Source: Ruminococcus sp. (GTDB taxonomy: Bacteria > Bacillota > Clostridia > Oscillospirales > Ruminococcaceae). From it: 64,000 nucleotides of DNA. Under the pieces are notes generated by a model. It made no database searches and had not been told where the DNA came from. It saw only the letters and a list, made by a program, of their open reading frames with translations. The DNA lies in the NCBI RefSeq assembly GCF_019423705.1, contig NZ_JAHZAX010000008.1, positions 1 to 64,000 of the forward strand. The letters run 5' to 3'. Shown one piece after another: positions 7,981 to 17,529 of the stretch. Position 1 is the stretch's first letter; each line of letters opens with the position of its first letter. The position numbers and the translations under genes are program-made.

Positions 7981-9219
7981 TCAAACCAACATCACGTTAT
8001 CGTCAAGCAAAAAGCACTCCTGCTCAACTGTTCCGTGGCTTTGTGCAATGGCTTTTATCACATCATCGAACATAAAATAATCTTCATCATCACACAATCT
8101 CAGCAGCTTTTCAATATACTCGTCTGAACGTTCAAGAAGCCTGTGCGAATGATCTTTATGCGCTTGCGCAGACATATTCATCGGCTGAAGTTCAGATATG
8201 ATATTTTTCTTTAATCTAACGAACATTTTAAATCCACCATAGTCTATATCTGCCCAAAAGTATATCGGTATACCTTTTGCAGCGCTATGAATGATCTTAA
8301 AAAACTTACCTCTCTGCGGACTGTAAAAACCGCCGTGAAAAACCACAAGTTCGTCTGCCCGTTTACTTTTCAAACAATACTCAGAGTAATTTGTCTTGTT
8401 TTCAATGAAAATTATCCTGTTTACGCCTTTTACCTCCGCCAACAGTATCTCCTCAACGCAGTCTCCCGAAATACACGAACCATTTTTTATCGGCGAAAAA
8501 TCCACCGTTCCGTCCTTGAATTTGACAGCTAAATTCCCACAAAACTCAAATATCTCGGGCATCATAACGACACCAAGCTGCTGCAATATCTCACGCTCAG
8601 AAAGTTCATCATTTTCACGCAGGTCTGGTTCGTATTTTCTTGCTATATCTACGATATACTTTTTTATGTTCCGCTCAAAATATTTTGAATCGCTGTAAAG
8701 CTCAATGCTGAATGTACGCATTGAAACGCTTTTACCGTTAAGTTTGTCGATCTCGCCAAGGGCTGAAAGTATCTCACGCACGATCTTTATGTCCGAACGC
8801 CATATGCCTGTAGGCTTGTTTTTAACTTTAATGTTATCGTACTGAGAGCGCAGATATTCACTTATCCAGCCTGTTGTGATACTATTCAATAGCTGATTTA
8901 TCGCACCAAGAACATCTTTCACCTCATCGTTTCTCGATCTTCTGCCCAAATAGGCATAAACGCTGTCAACATTATCAAGTATGAGCCATATACGATCGGC
9001 AACCAAATCCTTGCGCTCCCAATCGCAGTCAATAAAGTTCTTTGCCTTCAATTCAGTAATATCAGAAAGGAACTGCGCATTTTCACTAGGTTCTGTGACA
9101 TCTATGAGATCTCTGCAACGCACGATCACCCTTTTAGTAAATGCCGTTCCATCAGAATAATGCTTGCTGTTCTCATAGCTGTCGATAAGCTTATTAAGTA
9201 TCCTACTCTGATAATTCAT
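7981..9219 (-). CDS. jetD: Wadjet system nuclease subunit JetD (TOPRIM, DUF2220-like)
   Basis: 412 residues. JetD is the topoisomerase VI-like nuclease that cuts small circular DNA held by the JetABC SMC complex. The C-terminal half carries the TOPRIM-like signature: Glu 273 in IIFIENKTNYSE, then HGGFYSP (about 295-301) and the acidic pair in WADIDYGGF (Asp 324, 326). These are the expected metal ligands and all are present. The N-terminal half, about 250 residues, is the variable DNA-binding/linker part. ATG 9219 overlaps the end of jetC by 17 bases. Last gene of the jetABCD operon and AT-rich like the rest of it. Confidence 0.88.
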   Translation of the reverse strand: MNYQSRILNKLIDSYENSKHYSDGTAFTKRVIVRCRDLIDVTEPSENAQFLSDITELKAKNFIDCDWERKDLVADRIWLILDNVDSVYAYLGRRSRNDEVKDVLGAINQLLNSITTGWISEYLRSQYDNIKVKNKPTGIWRSDIKIVREILSALGEIDKLNGKSVSMRTFSIELYSDSKYFERNIKKYIVDIARKYEPDLRENDELSEREILQQLGVVMMPEIFEFCGNLAVKFKDGTVDFSPIKNGSCISGDCVEEILLAEVKGVNRIIFIENKTNYSEYCLKSKRADELVVFHGGFYSPQRGKFFKIIHSAAKGIPIYFWADIDYGGFKMFVRLKKNIISELQPMNMSAQAHKDHSHRLLERSDEYIEKLLRLCDDEDYFMFDDVIKAIAQSHGTVEQECFLLDDNVMLV

Positions 9220-12200
9220 CTATGCTGTCACTCATTTCTTTTGTCCATTCCGTTATTTTTGAAGTATAACCGTTTCTGCTTTGTCCCTTGACAACAAACA
9301 AAGTTTTGTCAGCCAATGGCGCAATATAGTCTATTTTTTCAGACGAACACAGTATAGCCTGCAATTTAAAATGCTTGAGAAGTTTAACGCTTTCCTCAAT
9401 TCTTTCGGGGTCCATTTTGTTGAAAGCTTCATCAAATATCACAAGTCTAAACGTATTGCCTTTTTCCTTTGTGTCATTGACCTTATAAAGCTGTGCAAAG
9501 GAAGCCAACACGGCAATGTAAAAAGGCGTCTGAGTTTCTCCGCCCGATTTTGTAAATATCGACTTTGAAAGTCTGTCTGTTCTGCCATTGCTGTCTGTTG
9601 AAAAAAGATCAAATGAAAGATAGGTCTTATATTTGCTGAAAATCTCTATATTATTATTAGCTTTTTCGCCGTCATTATCAGAAAGACTTATTATCTGTGA
9701 AAACAGGCTGTCAAGCGTGCTTTGATATTTTGACGTAAAGTCATAAGAAAACAGAGTTGCGTCGCCGCTCATAAGCAGATCCGACATTATCATATCATAG
9801 TATTCACGATATGCAGGGTTGGGCTCGACCTTAAAACGATATGTGTCATTGCCGAACTTTGCCTCTCTCAACGCCCTGTTAAGGTCGTCGATACGTTTAT
9901 AAGTCTCCTCAATATTTCTTTTCAGCTTATACAAAAAGTCGCTCTTGAACTGCTCCATAGCGTCGATCTTTGCCTTTTCGATCTGCTCACGATACTTTGG
10001 CAGCTCTGTGTCCTTTATCTTTACATACTCTTTCTCATAAATTTCATTGCTGTCTGTGTTCTGATAGTCAAATGATAAATTTTGTGCACGGTTAAAGTCC
10101 ACCCTAAGATCAATAAGCTTTTTTATCTTATCCTGCAAAATAGTTTCAGTCTGCTTCAAAGGCGAAACAAAAGCCTCTTTTATAGCCTCAGGCGTTTTGC
10201 GGTTTTTCAGCTCGATATCATAAGAATTAGCCTTCGTGGTGCTTATGTATTCCTCGTCATATATATCGCTTAACAGATTTTGAGCATCTGTGATCTCACT
10301 TTTTATCTTCGGTATGGTCTCATTGATAAGCTGCGCCTTTTTACCTTCACAACCTTTGATCTCACTGTATATATCTTCTTTATTTTCACGAGCACTGTCT
10401 ATCTCTTCGCCCTTCTGCTTAATACTGCTTTCCATATCGCCCAACCAATTGAAATCTATCTTATTGAATGTGTATACCCATTCTTTAAGAGCATTTTTGT
10501 ATTCCACAAGGTCTGCCGATGTTTGAAAAGCGCTTTTTGCCGCCGATGAGATATAATCGCTGGTCAAAAACCATTCGCCGTTTATAGGTGCAAGGGCATT
10601 GACCGCACCGCTTATGAGCAGGATATCACTTTTGACTTCTTCCAGCTCACGCTCTTTCAATTCTATCTGCTTTTCAATAGAACCTCTTCCGATATAAGGA
10701 TTTTGATACGCCTGTTTGTTAAGAGAACCAACAGAAAATCCGCTGTAAGTCATACACTCTCTCGTGACAGATTTTTTATGATCTCTTATCCGCTTATCAT
10801 CATAACAGCGTGTTACGCCGCCCATAAGAAATTCAGCATAAGCCTTTGCATATTTGTTTTCAGATGATACGACTTCCGCAAGATTGCACTCCGCCAAATT
10901 TCTGTGCGCATTAAGCACCTTTTCGCAGTCAACTATCCTGTATTCATATGCTTTTATGTCGTGGCGAACTCCCTTGTAAATATGATATGCGTCCTCAAAA
11001 TATTCGGGCGCTATTATCAAATTCATTCTCTGCGTATTAAGGTAACCCTCAACAGCATTGTGCCACTCTTCGTCCGTTATGTCGATAAGATCAGCAAAGA
11101 AATCCACCTGCACCGAATGTCCGTGCAGCTTGTAAAGCTCGGTTGAAATAACGTCCTTGAACCGCTGCGCCCTTTCGGGATATTGCATTACTCCCTTTTT
11201 CAGCTTGGCAATAGTCTCTTCAAGCTGCTTTTTCCTGTCATTTAAACTACTATGTCTGCTTATAAGATCAGAAATTATCGGCATAAGATATTCTTTCAGC
11301 AGATTGAATTGCTCGTTGATATTTTCCAAAAACGCAACAGAATACTCATCAAGTCCATCTTCTCGAATATTTCCGAGTCTTTCAAGCATTTCGCAAAGCT
11401 TGTCCGCAAGTTCAACGAACTGCTCTGAGTTCTCCTTTGCCTTTGCCGCAGAAATTATCGCTATCCATTTCTCGCAGTTTCGCCGTATGTTTAAAACGAA
11501 CTGACTTATCTCATTATCAGCCTTTTGTATCAGTTTTTCGTATCTTGCAATATCCTCTTTGATCCTGTCGCCATCTTTGTCACGCCAGTATTCATCTTTT
11601 TCTTTCGTAAGCTTCTCTTTCTCTTCCTCAAGCTTAGCAATAAGCTTTTGCAGATCGTTATACTCCCGAGTATGATCTTCAATATCTTTGCCGTACTGCT
11701 CTATTTGCTTTTCAGCATTGCAAAGCTGAACTTTAAGTGTTTCAAAGCTTGCATAGTCTATCAAAAATTTCTGACGCTTTTGCTGAGCCTTATAACGCTC
11801 CACCTCACCATAAGCGGTTCTTATCGTTTCGAGAGCCGCAAGCTTCTCCTCAAAAGCATTTGCGATCTGCTCTTGCCTCATATAATAAGCGATATTTTCC
11901 TGCATTGATGCTGTGTCAATGTCATCTTCAATATCGCAAACATTCTCCGTTATAAAGCGTTCAATATCGTTTATCGGCTCAAAAGATATGGCCTTTTTCA
12001 GCATTGAAAACATTTTGCTTTCGTGAACATTAAGTCTTGTACGCACGTCTTCCCTATATGTCTCCACTGTGCCTGTTATTGTATATCTGTTCTGAGAATG
12101 GTTTGCCTTTAAATATTCCGCCAGCTTAATAGTATTAATAGCTGTCTTGTTTTCGATAAAGTGATTTTCCGGTATCCTATCTTTCATATAGAAAAAGCGC

Positions 12201-12580
12201 TTTCTGATCTCGCTTCCGTCAGCGTAGCTGTCAAACGCCGCACCAAGACAAAAATATTCGTCCCTTATATCGTCATATATTTCAACTACGATATATGTTG
12301 TAAAATTCTGTCCGCCACGCTTGCTCTTGTTTCCGCTCTCAACGTCCTCTCCAAGAGAGCCAATAAGATAGCTTTTAAGCGTTCTTTCTGATTTTTTGTT
12401 TGCCGCTCTGTTAAATGCGCTGGAACGTGTCTCGCCCATAAGCACTACCTGCAAAGCGTCAATAACCGTAGACTTTCCCGCAGTATTCTTTCCTGTCAAA
12501 AAGTTTATATCGCCGAAATCTACGATCTGTTTGTCAAAATAATGCCAGTTTATCAGCAGCAACCTATTCAGTCTCTTCAT
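9203..12580 (-). CDS. jetC: Wadjet system SMC-like ATPase JetC
   Basis: 1125 residues. The SMC/MukB-like motor of Wadjet, which extrudes DNA loops to recognise small plasmids. Walker A is GKNTAGKST at residues 30-38. Two long charged coiled-coil stretches (about 230-450 and 680-900) flank a hinge-like centre. At the C-terminus are the ABC signature SGGETQ near 1012 and Walker B LVIFDEAFNKMD near 1046-1057. Start chosen at ATG 12580, which follows a perfect AAAGGAGG with about 7 bases of spacing; the frame reaches back to 12646 without a better site. Overlaps jetB and jetD by 17 bases each, implying coupled translation in a fixed ratio. Confidence 0.92.
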   Translation of the reverse strand: MKRLNRLLLINWHYFDKQIVDFGDINFLTGKNTAGKSTVIDALQVVLMGETRSSAFNRAANKKSERTLKSYLIGSLGEDVESGNKSKRGGQNFTTYIVVEIYDDIRDEYFCLGAAFDSYADGSEIRKRFFYMKDRIPENHFIENKTAINTIKLAEYLKANHSQNRYTITGTVETYREDVRTRLNVHESKMFSMLKKAISFEPINDIERFITENVCDIEDDIDTASMQENIAYYMRQEQIANAFEEKLAALETIRTAYGEVERYKAQQKRQKFLIDYASFETLKVQLCNAEKQIEQYGKDIEDHTREYNDLQKLIAKLEEEKEKLTKEKDEYWRDKDGDRIKEDIARYEKLIQKADNEISQFVLNIRRNCEKWIAIISAAKAKENSEQFVELADKLCEMLERLGNIREDGLDEYSVAFLENINEQFNLLKEYLMPIISDLISRHSSLNDRKKQLEETIAKLKKGVMQYPERAQRFKDVISTELYKLHGHSVQVDFFADLIDITDEEWHNAVEGYLNTQRMNLIIAPEYFEDAYHIYKGVRHDIKAYEYRIVDCEKVLNAHRNLAECNLAEVVSSENKYAKAYAEFLMGGVTRCYDDKRIRDHKKSVTRECMTYSGFSVGSLNKQAYQNPYIGRGSIEKQIELKERELEEVKSDILLISGAVNALAPINGEWFLTSDYISSAAKSAFQTSADLVEYKNALKEWVYTFNKIDFNWLGDMESSIKQKGEEIDSARENKEDIYSEIKGCEGKKAQLINETIPKIKSEITDAQNLLSDIYDEEYISTTKANSYDIELKNRKTPEAIKEAFVSPLKQTETILQDKIKKLIDLRVDFNRAQNLSFDYQNTDSNEIYEKEYVKIKDTELPKYREQIEKAKIDAMEQFKSDFLYKLKRNIEETYKRIDDLNRALREAKFGNDTYRFKVEPNPAYREYYDMIMSDLLMSGDATLFSYDFTSKYQSTLDSLFSQIISLSDNDGEKANNNIEIFSKYKTYLSFDLFSTDSNGRTDRLSKSIFTKSGGETQTPFYIAVLASFAQLYKVNDTKEKGNTFRLVIFDEAFNKMDPERIEESVKLLKHFKLQAILCSSEKIDYIAPLADKTLFVVKGQSRNGYTSKITEWTKEMSDSIDELSE

Positions 12581-13184
12581 CAGAAACCTCCTTTTCCAGC
12601 TCCAGCGTTTTGCAAATGCTCTTACATTTTTCATTTGACACCGCAAACATTATTGACGGCAATATCATCAGTCTGCAATCATAATCAGTATAACTTTCAC
12701 CGAGCCTGTATATCAGATTATGTGCTTCAAGTATCCTGAATGTTTCTTTCAGGTCAAGCTGCGTGGGCTTTTTCTTATATATCGAAAAGTCGTTTACGAT
12801 CTTTCCGATTATCTCAGCAACAGTCGTACAAACATCATTTGAGGAGCTTGCTTGTATACGCTTCTCTTCATAGATCACTCTCATTGCTATGATAACAACA
12901 GTCGTCAGCTTGTCAAGCTTCATTTTATTCATTCCGTCAACATTCTCAATGCGTATCACACCATATTGCTTGTCTTGATATATCCGCCAACCTATCATAC
13001 TGAAATAACCATAAAATAGTTCAAAACGGCGTTCAACAAAAAGATAATCTTTCGATATCCTATGTTTATCGTCGTCCCTCAGCAAATAAGTCGATGACAT
13101 AAGATAGTTTGCAAGCCTAGCAAATTCAGCCTTTTCTTTGTCGGGCATATTCGCTATTTTGATAAGATCATCTTCTAAGCTCAT
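12564..13184 (-). CDS. jetB: Wadjet system KITE subunit JetB (DUF4194-like)
   Basis: 206 residues, helical with winged-helix character. JetB is the MukE/KITE-like protein that dimerises and bridges the kleisin JetA in the Wadjet complex. Identification rests on size, order (second of four) and the pattern of an N-terminal LANYLMSSTYLLRDDD segment and a C-terminal GESYTDYDCRLMILPSI stretch typical of DUF4194. ATG 13184 overlaps the jetA stop by 4 bases (ATGA). The end carries the ribosome site of jetC. Confidence 0.82.
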   Translation of the reverse strand: MSLEDDLIKIANMPDKEKAEFARLANYLMSSTYLLRDDDKHRISKDYLFVERRFELFYGYFSMIGWRIYQDKQYGVIRIENVDGMNKMKLDKLTTVVIIAMRVIYEEKRIQASSSNDVCTTVAEIIGKIVNDFSIYKKKPTQLDLKETFRILEAHNLIYRLGESYTDYDCRLMILPSIMFAVSNEKCKSICKTLELEKEVSDEETE

Positions 13185-14575
13185 TTTTTGACCTTCTTTC
13201 TGAAAACAATATCGGGTATCTCGTATCCGTCGTGATTTATGCAGCCATCATTTACTTTGATAACATAATCGCTGCCACGATCTCCTGCATATGCCACTGA
13301 TAACATTGTCATAATATACGCTTCATCGTCATTAACACCAATGTCAGCCGTGCTTATCTCATCTTTGTCGCCAAACATTTTACTCATAAACTTCATTACA
13401 TTTTTTCTTCTATATTTGCCCTTCATAAGACCCATCGCTTCGGCACGGGCGTTGGCTTCAAGCTCGGCGTCATCCTCGATAATAACAGTTGAAGGCTCAT
13501 TGTGACGAACTCCACGCTTTCTTTCATACAAGCTCTCCTCGCTGATATAACCAAGATCATAAAGTTCAAATGACTGTGAAAGCATATCAACAGCCATATC
13601 CGATGTATCCTCATCAGCAATGTATTTCATCAATGATATGAGATTACCCTTGACAGTCTGGTCAGAATTGATAAGATAATCTATCTTCTGTGTGGTGGCT
13701 CTTGTATAATGCCTGTTTTTGTCGTCTATAACACTTATGTAGTCACGTTCAAGACTGTTATATGTATCAAGTATATAGTATATTTTTCGCTGAACGTCTT
13801 CATAACATTTGTCTCTTGTGTCAAATTTTTTTGCTGAAAAAGCATAGTCTGCCAAAGAGTCTAACACTTCATCATCGACCAGCCAGCTTTTCAATATCAT
13901 CTCGATAGGGTGCTTGTATTTCGGTACCGAGTCACGAATTTTCAAAGGCTTGAGGATTCTCTCAGCTATCTCCTGTCTGAACATATCATAATGCAGGCTC
14001 AGAACATTGTTTACATTTATGGCGTCGATAAGCTGTTGATTATATGCCGTTATCCCGTGATATGCAGACTTTAAACTCTCAACAAGCTGCTCTGTACGGT
14101 TTGCACCATCATATAACGCCGCATACAACTCAAATGGCTCACGTTCATTATCCGCCATTTTTAAAGATGAATAAGTAGAATACACATAGGCGAAATTTTC
14201 CTGTTCCTCATAATGAGTAAGATCATACAGCAGCTGTATTATTTTGATACTATAACTAGGCAGAGTGACATAGTCAACAAAGTCCGCTTCCGTCTCAATG
14301 AATATCCATTCATCTGTCTTTAATTTTCGGACAATAAAATGTGCCTTTCCTGAAAGAGAATATTCATTCTCAAGCAGCTTTTCATCAGAAAAATCCGCAT
14401 TGATAATATCGTCCTCAAGAGAAGATATCAGCATTGAAATAAGCTCGTCTTTCGATATCTGAAGATGTATCTTAAAAGCGTCCAGCAGCACGAACAGCGC
14501 CTTTACATACAAGCTCTTGTTTGGCGACACCAAGATAGAAAACAAATTCTCGGGCACAACATCATATAAATTCAT
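13181..14575 (-). CDS. jetA: Wadjet system kleisin subunit JetA
   Basis: 464 residues; first gene of the operon. JetA is the MukF-like kleisin that links the JetC heads and holds JetB. The sequence resembles the JetA family of type II Wadjet (DUF5716-like) rather than the DUF3375 type I protein, but the subtype call is from memory of family features and needs a profile search. N-terminal winged-helix-like region (NLYDVVPENLFSILVSP...), central helices, C-terminal domain ending RKKVKK. ATG 14575 lies 7 bases after AGAGG; a GTG one codon earlier is less well placed. A good promoter stands 70 bases upstream. Confidence 0.82.
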   Translation of the reverse strand: MNLYDVVPENLFSILVSPNKSLYVKALFVLLDAFKIHLQISKDELISMLISSLEDDIINADFSDEKLLENEYSLSGKAHFIVRKLKTDEWIFIETEADFVDYVTLPSYSIKIIQLLYDLTHYEEQENFAYVYSTYSSLKMADNEREPFELYAALYDGANRTEQLVESLKSAYHGITAYNQQLIDAINVNNVLSLHYDMFRQEIAERILKPLKIRDSVPKYKHPIEMILKSWLVDDEVLDSLADYAFSAKKFDTRDKCYEDVQRKIYYILDTYNSLERDYISVIDDKNRHYTRATTQKIDYLINSDQTVKGNLISLMKYIADEDTSDMAVDMLSQSFELYDLGYISEESLYERKRGVRHNEPSTVIIEDDAELEANARAEAMGLMKGKYRRKNVMKFMSKMFGDKDEISTADIGVNDDEAYIMTMLSVAYAGDRGSDYVIKVNDGCINHDGYEIPDIVFRKKVKK

Positions 14576-14644
14576 CACATCACCTCTTCATACAAAATAC
14601 AAAAACAGCTTGATATCGCTTGTTATGAAATTTTATCCAATTGC

Positions 14645-14673
14645 ATTATATCATATTTTCTAGTATTTCGCAA
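14645..14673 (-). promoter_or_regulatory. jetABCD promoter
   Basis: TTGCGA, 17 bases, TATAAT on the minus strand, giving a leader of about 65 nt. No other promoter-like site is needed within the overlapping four-gene operon. Confidence 0.75.
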
Positions 14674-14740
14674 GCAGTTTTGATTATTTATTTCAATTTT
14701 TTATATATTTTTTGTGCAAGTTTTACTTAAGATACAAGAA

Positions 14741-14785
14741 AAAAGCAGTTAAATGATATGATGATAATATCATTTAACTGCTTTT
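14741..14785. terminator. Strong bidirectional terminator upstream of jetA
   Basis: A perfect 19-base-pair stem (14741-14759 with 14767-14785) and a 7-base loop; a T-run follows on the minus strand. It shields the jet promoter from transcription arriving from the tRNA side. The stretch 14576-14905 holds only this hairpin, the jet promoter and the tRNA terminator. Confidence 0.75.
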
Positions 14786-14868
14786 ATTGCTATTTGTTTG
14801 TCAACGGCACTTAGAATGTTGCCTATCGAGTACCATTTCACGTCCAATTTGTATATCTACACCCCAAA

Positions 14869-14899
14869 AACGCCGCAGCGGAAAACCCACAACGGCGTT
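14869..14899 (-). terminator. Terminator of tRNA-Ser
   Basis: Stem AACGCCG / CGGCGTT followed by TTTTT on the minus strand, immediately after the tRNA 3' end. Confidence 0.75.
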
Positions 14900-14905
14900 G
14901 ATTCT

Positions 14906-14997
14906 TGGCGCAGATGAAGAGATTTGAACTCTTGCGATGGTATTACCATCCTACCGCATTTCGAGTGCGGACCCTTCAACCACTTGGGTACATCTGC
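14906..14997 (-). tRNA. tRNA-Ser (anticodon CGA)
   Basis: 92 bases including an encoded CCA. Seven-base-pair acceptor stem GCAGATG / CATCTGC, discriminator G, anticodon loop CTCGAAA with anticodon CGA, a long variable arm as in class II tRNAs, and a T arm with GTTCAAATC. It decodes UCG. It sits between the DUF6512 gene and the jet operon; tRNA genes are common insertion sites, but no duplicated 3' end was found on the far side of the jet genes. Confidence 0.95.
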
Positions 14998-15097
14998 ATT
15001 GAGTGTGCAATGTCACACTCAGAACGTTTTTATTATACACTACTTTCAAGAAAAAATCAACCCCTTTGAGCAATTTTTTTCTCCGTCCTTGCAAAAT

Positions 15098-15583
15098 TCA
15101 GTTGAAAATGAAAATATCAGGGGTGAAAAACGTGAACGCAACAAATAAACCGAACAGCACCAGCATTATGTTGAACCCTGCAATGTTCCCCGAAAAGCAG
15201 TCACGACAAACATAGGAACAGTACGCCGCTATCGCCGCAGACAGCACGAACAGCCCTATATCCGCCCACAAAAAATTGTCCCCTGCAATGGCTGTATAGC
15301 TGTAAAACGCCGCCACCGTGAACACCATTCCAAGCAAAATGCCCACCGCTTTCGCCGTGATAAGGCTTCCCGTCCGCCTGCGCAGAAAAATATACTCAAT
15401 GCCGCCAAACGCCAGTGCAGGAAAATACAAAAGCTTCAAATGCTCCCACACGCTCTCGTTTATGGGCGAGAATACCCCCACAGCTGCCCTTTCGCCGCTC
15501 CAGCCGTAAACAAAATGCAGCAGCGAGCCTGCCAGTACGATGAATATAAAGTCTGCGATCTCCCAATTTCTTGCTCTGGTCAT
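15098..15583 (-). CDS. DUF6512 family membrane protein
   Basis: 161 residues with about five hydrophobic helices. The first helix carries HFVYGWSGER, and the segment FSPINESVWEHLKLLYFPAL that follows is characteristic of DUF6512. Function unknown; an integral membrane protein of Firmicutes. ATG 15583 has AGAGGTGAT 3-8 bases upstream. The frame extends to 15625 but that part has no ribosome site. The neighbouring acyl-CoA synthetase gene is separated by a terminator, so it is probably monocistronic. Confidence 0.7.
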   Translation of the reverse strand: MTRARNWEIADFIFIVLAGSLLHFVYGWSGERAAVGVFSPINESVWEHLKLLYFPALAFGGIEYIFLRRRTGSLITAKAVGILLGMVFTVAAFYSYTAIAGDNFLWADIGLFVLSAAIAAYCSYVCRDCFSGNIAGFNIMLVLFGLFVAFTFFTPDIFIFN

Positions 15584-15644
15584 AATATCACCTCTTAATG
15601 TGATATTACCCCATTCCCCTTGCAAATTATGTCAAATCCAAAAA

Positions 15645-15671
15645 GCGGCGCTGAAAAAATTCCAGCACCGC
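15645..15671 (-). terminator. Terminator after the acyl-CoA synthetase-like gene
   Basis: Stem GCGGCGCTG / CAGCACCGC (one G-T pair) with TTTTT on the minus strand. Confidence 0.7.
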
Positions 15672-15699
15672 CATATTTTGATATTAAACTATTAAGCAA

Positions 15700-17334
15700 T
15701 TATCCGTGATTTTGCTTTGCCACAACGCTTTCGCCGCAGTATATCTGACGAAGCTTCGGCTTCTCGATCTTGCCCGTCGGGTTTCTCGGAATGTCCGCAA
15801 AAATTATCTTGTGCGGTCTCTTGTATCTCGGAAGCTTCTGACAGAATTCCATTATCTCCTCTTCCGTGCAAGGGTGATCGGGCTTGAGCTCTATTATCGC
15901 CGCTGCGATCTCGCCAAGTCGCTGATCTGGCAGACCGATTACCGCCACGTCTCTGATAGCAGGGTGGCTTCTGAGGAAGTCCTCGATCTGTACAGGATAA
16001 AGATTTTCGCCGCCGCTGATGATAACGTCCTTCTTGCGGTCAACGAGGAAAATAAATCCGTCCTCGTCCTCCTGCGCCATATCCCCCGTGAAAAGCCAGC
16101 CGTCCTTCAAAGTCTCCGCAGTAGCCTTCGGGTCTCTGTAATAGCAGGTCATAACACCGGGACCTTTTACGCAAAGCTCGCCCACTTCGCCACGCTTCAC
16201 AGTATTGCCCTTATCATCAACTATCTTGACCTTCCAGCCAAAGCCTGCCTTGCCTATTGCACCTACCTTGTCAATGTTATCCACACCAAGGTGTACGCAG
16301 CCAGGGCCGATAGATTCGCTAAGGCCATAGTTGGTATCATATTTGTGGTTGGGGAAAACCTTCTTCCAGCGTGCGATAAGAGACGGTGGAACAGGCTGCG
16401 CACCGATGTGCATAAGTCGCCATTGTGAAAGCTCATACTTTGAAAGTGTCACCTCGCCGCTGTCGATAGCGTCAAGGATATCCTGCGCCCAAGGCACAAG
16501 AAGCCATACGATGGTGCATTTCTCCCTCGATACCGTGTCAAGGATAAAGTCAGGCTTTACGCCCTTGAGAAGCACAGCCTTACCGCCCGATATAAGGCTG
16601 CCGAACCAATGCATTTTCGCACCTGTGTGATAAAGCGGAGGAATACAAAGGAATACATCGTCCTTGGTCTGACCGTGATGATTCTGCTCAACTCTTGCGG
16701 CGTGCATAAGGCTCTCGTGATTGTGCAGGATAGCCTTCGGAAAGCCTGTTGTGCCTGACGAGAAGTAGATAGCCGCATCGTCCTCATCAGTAAGCTCTAT
16801 GTACGGAGTAGTGCTTGCGCAGTTTGCCGTGAGCCTGTCGTAATGCTCAGCAAATGAAGGACAGTTCTCGCCAACATAGAAAAGCAGTCTGTTCTTGCTT
16901 ATCTCCTCGGCGATCTCCTCAACTCTTCCGATAAATTCCGGGCCGAATACAAGAATATCCACCTCGGCAAGGTCAAGACAGTATTTTATCTCCTCGGGAG
17001 TGTATCTGAAATTCAGCGGCACTGCAAGCGCACCCGTCTTGAGGATACCAAAATAAATAGGCAGCCATTCAAGACAGTTCATAAGCAGGATACCCACCTT
17101 GTCACCCTTTTTTACCCCACGGGATAAAAGCAGGTTCGCAAAACGGTTTGCCTTTTCGTTGAAAACGCTCCAGGTTATCTCACGGCGATAATGACAGACA
17201 GGGTTAGGCTCGATAAGCTCATATTCCTTCCAAGTCACACGTCTTGTCTCCCTTATCTCGGGGTTGACTTCCACAAGCGCCACGTCGCCGCCGAATTCTC
17301 TTGCGTTGCGCTCCAATATATCGGTAATTGGCAT
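15700..17334 (-). CDS. Class I adenylate-forming enzyme (acyl-CoA synthetase-like)
   Basis: 544 residues, the usual length of AMP-dependent acyl- or aryl-CoA ligases, which activate a carboxylic acid with ATP and transfer it to CoA. Motifs: phosphate-binding YFSSGTTGFPK (about 190-200), NYGLSESIG, GWLFTGDMAQEDEDGFIFL with the ATP-ribose Asp, VDRKKDVIISGGENLYP, and NPTGKIEK with the catalytic Lys near 522. All catalytic positions look intact. The substrate cannot be read from sequence; a medium or aromatic acid is possible. Stands alone, so neighbours give no pathway clue. ATG 17334 follows GAAAGGAAG. Confidence 0.88.
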   Translation of the reverse strand: MPITDILERNAREFGGDVALVEVNPEIRETRRVTWKEYELIEPNPVCHYRREITWSVFNEKANRFANLLLSRGVKKGDKVGILLMNCLEWLPIYFGILKTGALAVPLNFRYTPEEIKYCLDLAEVDILVFGPEFIGRVEEIAEEISKNRLLFYVGENCPSFAEHYDRLTANCASTTPYIELTDEDDAAIYFSSGTTGFPKAILHNHESLMHAARVEQNHHGQTKDDVFLCIPPLYHTGAKMHWFGSLISGGKAVLLKGVKPDFILDTVSREKCTIVWLLVPWAQDILDAIDSGEVTLSKYELSQWRLMHIGAQPVPPSLIARWKKVFPNHKYDTNYGLSESIGPGCVHLGVDNIDKVGAIGKAGFGWKVKIVDDKGNTVKRGEVGELCVKGPGVMTCYYRDPKATAETLKDGWLFTGDMAQEDEDGFIFLVDRKKDVIISGGENLYPVQIEDFLRSHPAIRDVAVIGLPDQRLGEIAAAIIELKPDHPCTEEEIMEFCQKLPRYKRPHKIIFADIPRNPTGKIEKPKLRQIYCGESVVAKQNHG

Positions 17335-17448
17335 AATAAACTTCCTTTCGCAGATAAAAGCCTTAAAGCTTTAAAATCATAATACAAATAATAGTTTACC
17401 ACATTTCACTCTTAATGTAAAGAGCTTTTCTACCGCCAATTCGCACAA

Positions 17449-17488
17449 AAACGCTATGGTTTTGTTGTATAATAAAACCATAGCGTTT
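17449..17488 (-). terminator. Terminator after the Thr-rich lipoprotein gene
   Basis: Perfect 15-base-pair stem (17449-17463 with 17474-17488) with TTTTT following on the minus strand. Confidence 0.85.
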
Positions 17489-17529
17489 ATATAGAAAGTA
17501 TAATTGAGCGTGTTATAAAGAAAATAATT

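Noticed and set aside
7900..14997. The jet operon as a tRNA-integrated island with attachment repeats.
   Set aside because: The tRNA-Ser 3' end is not repeated beyond jetD, and no integrase gene is present.
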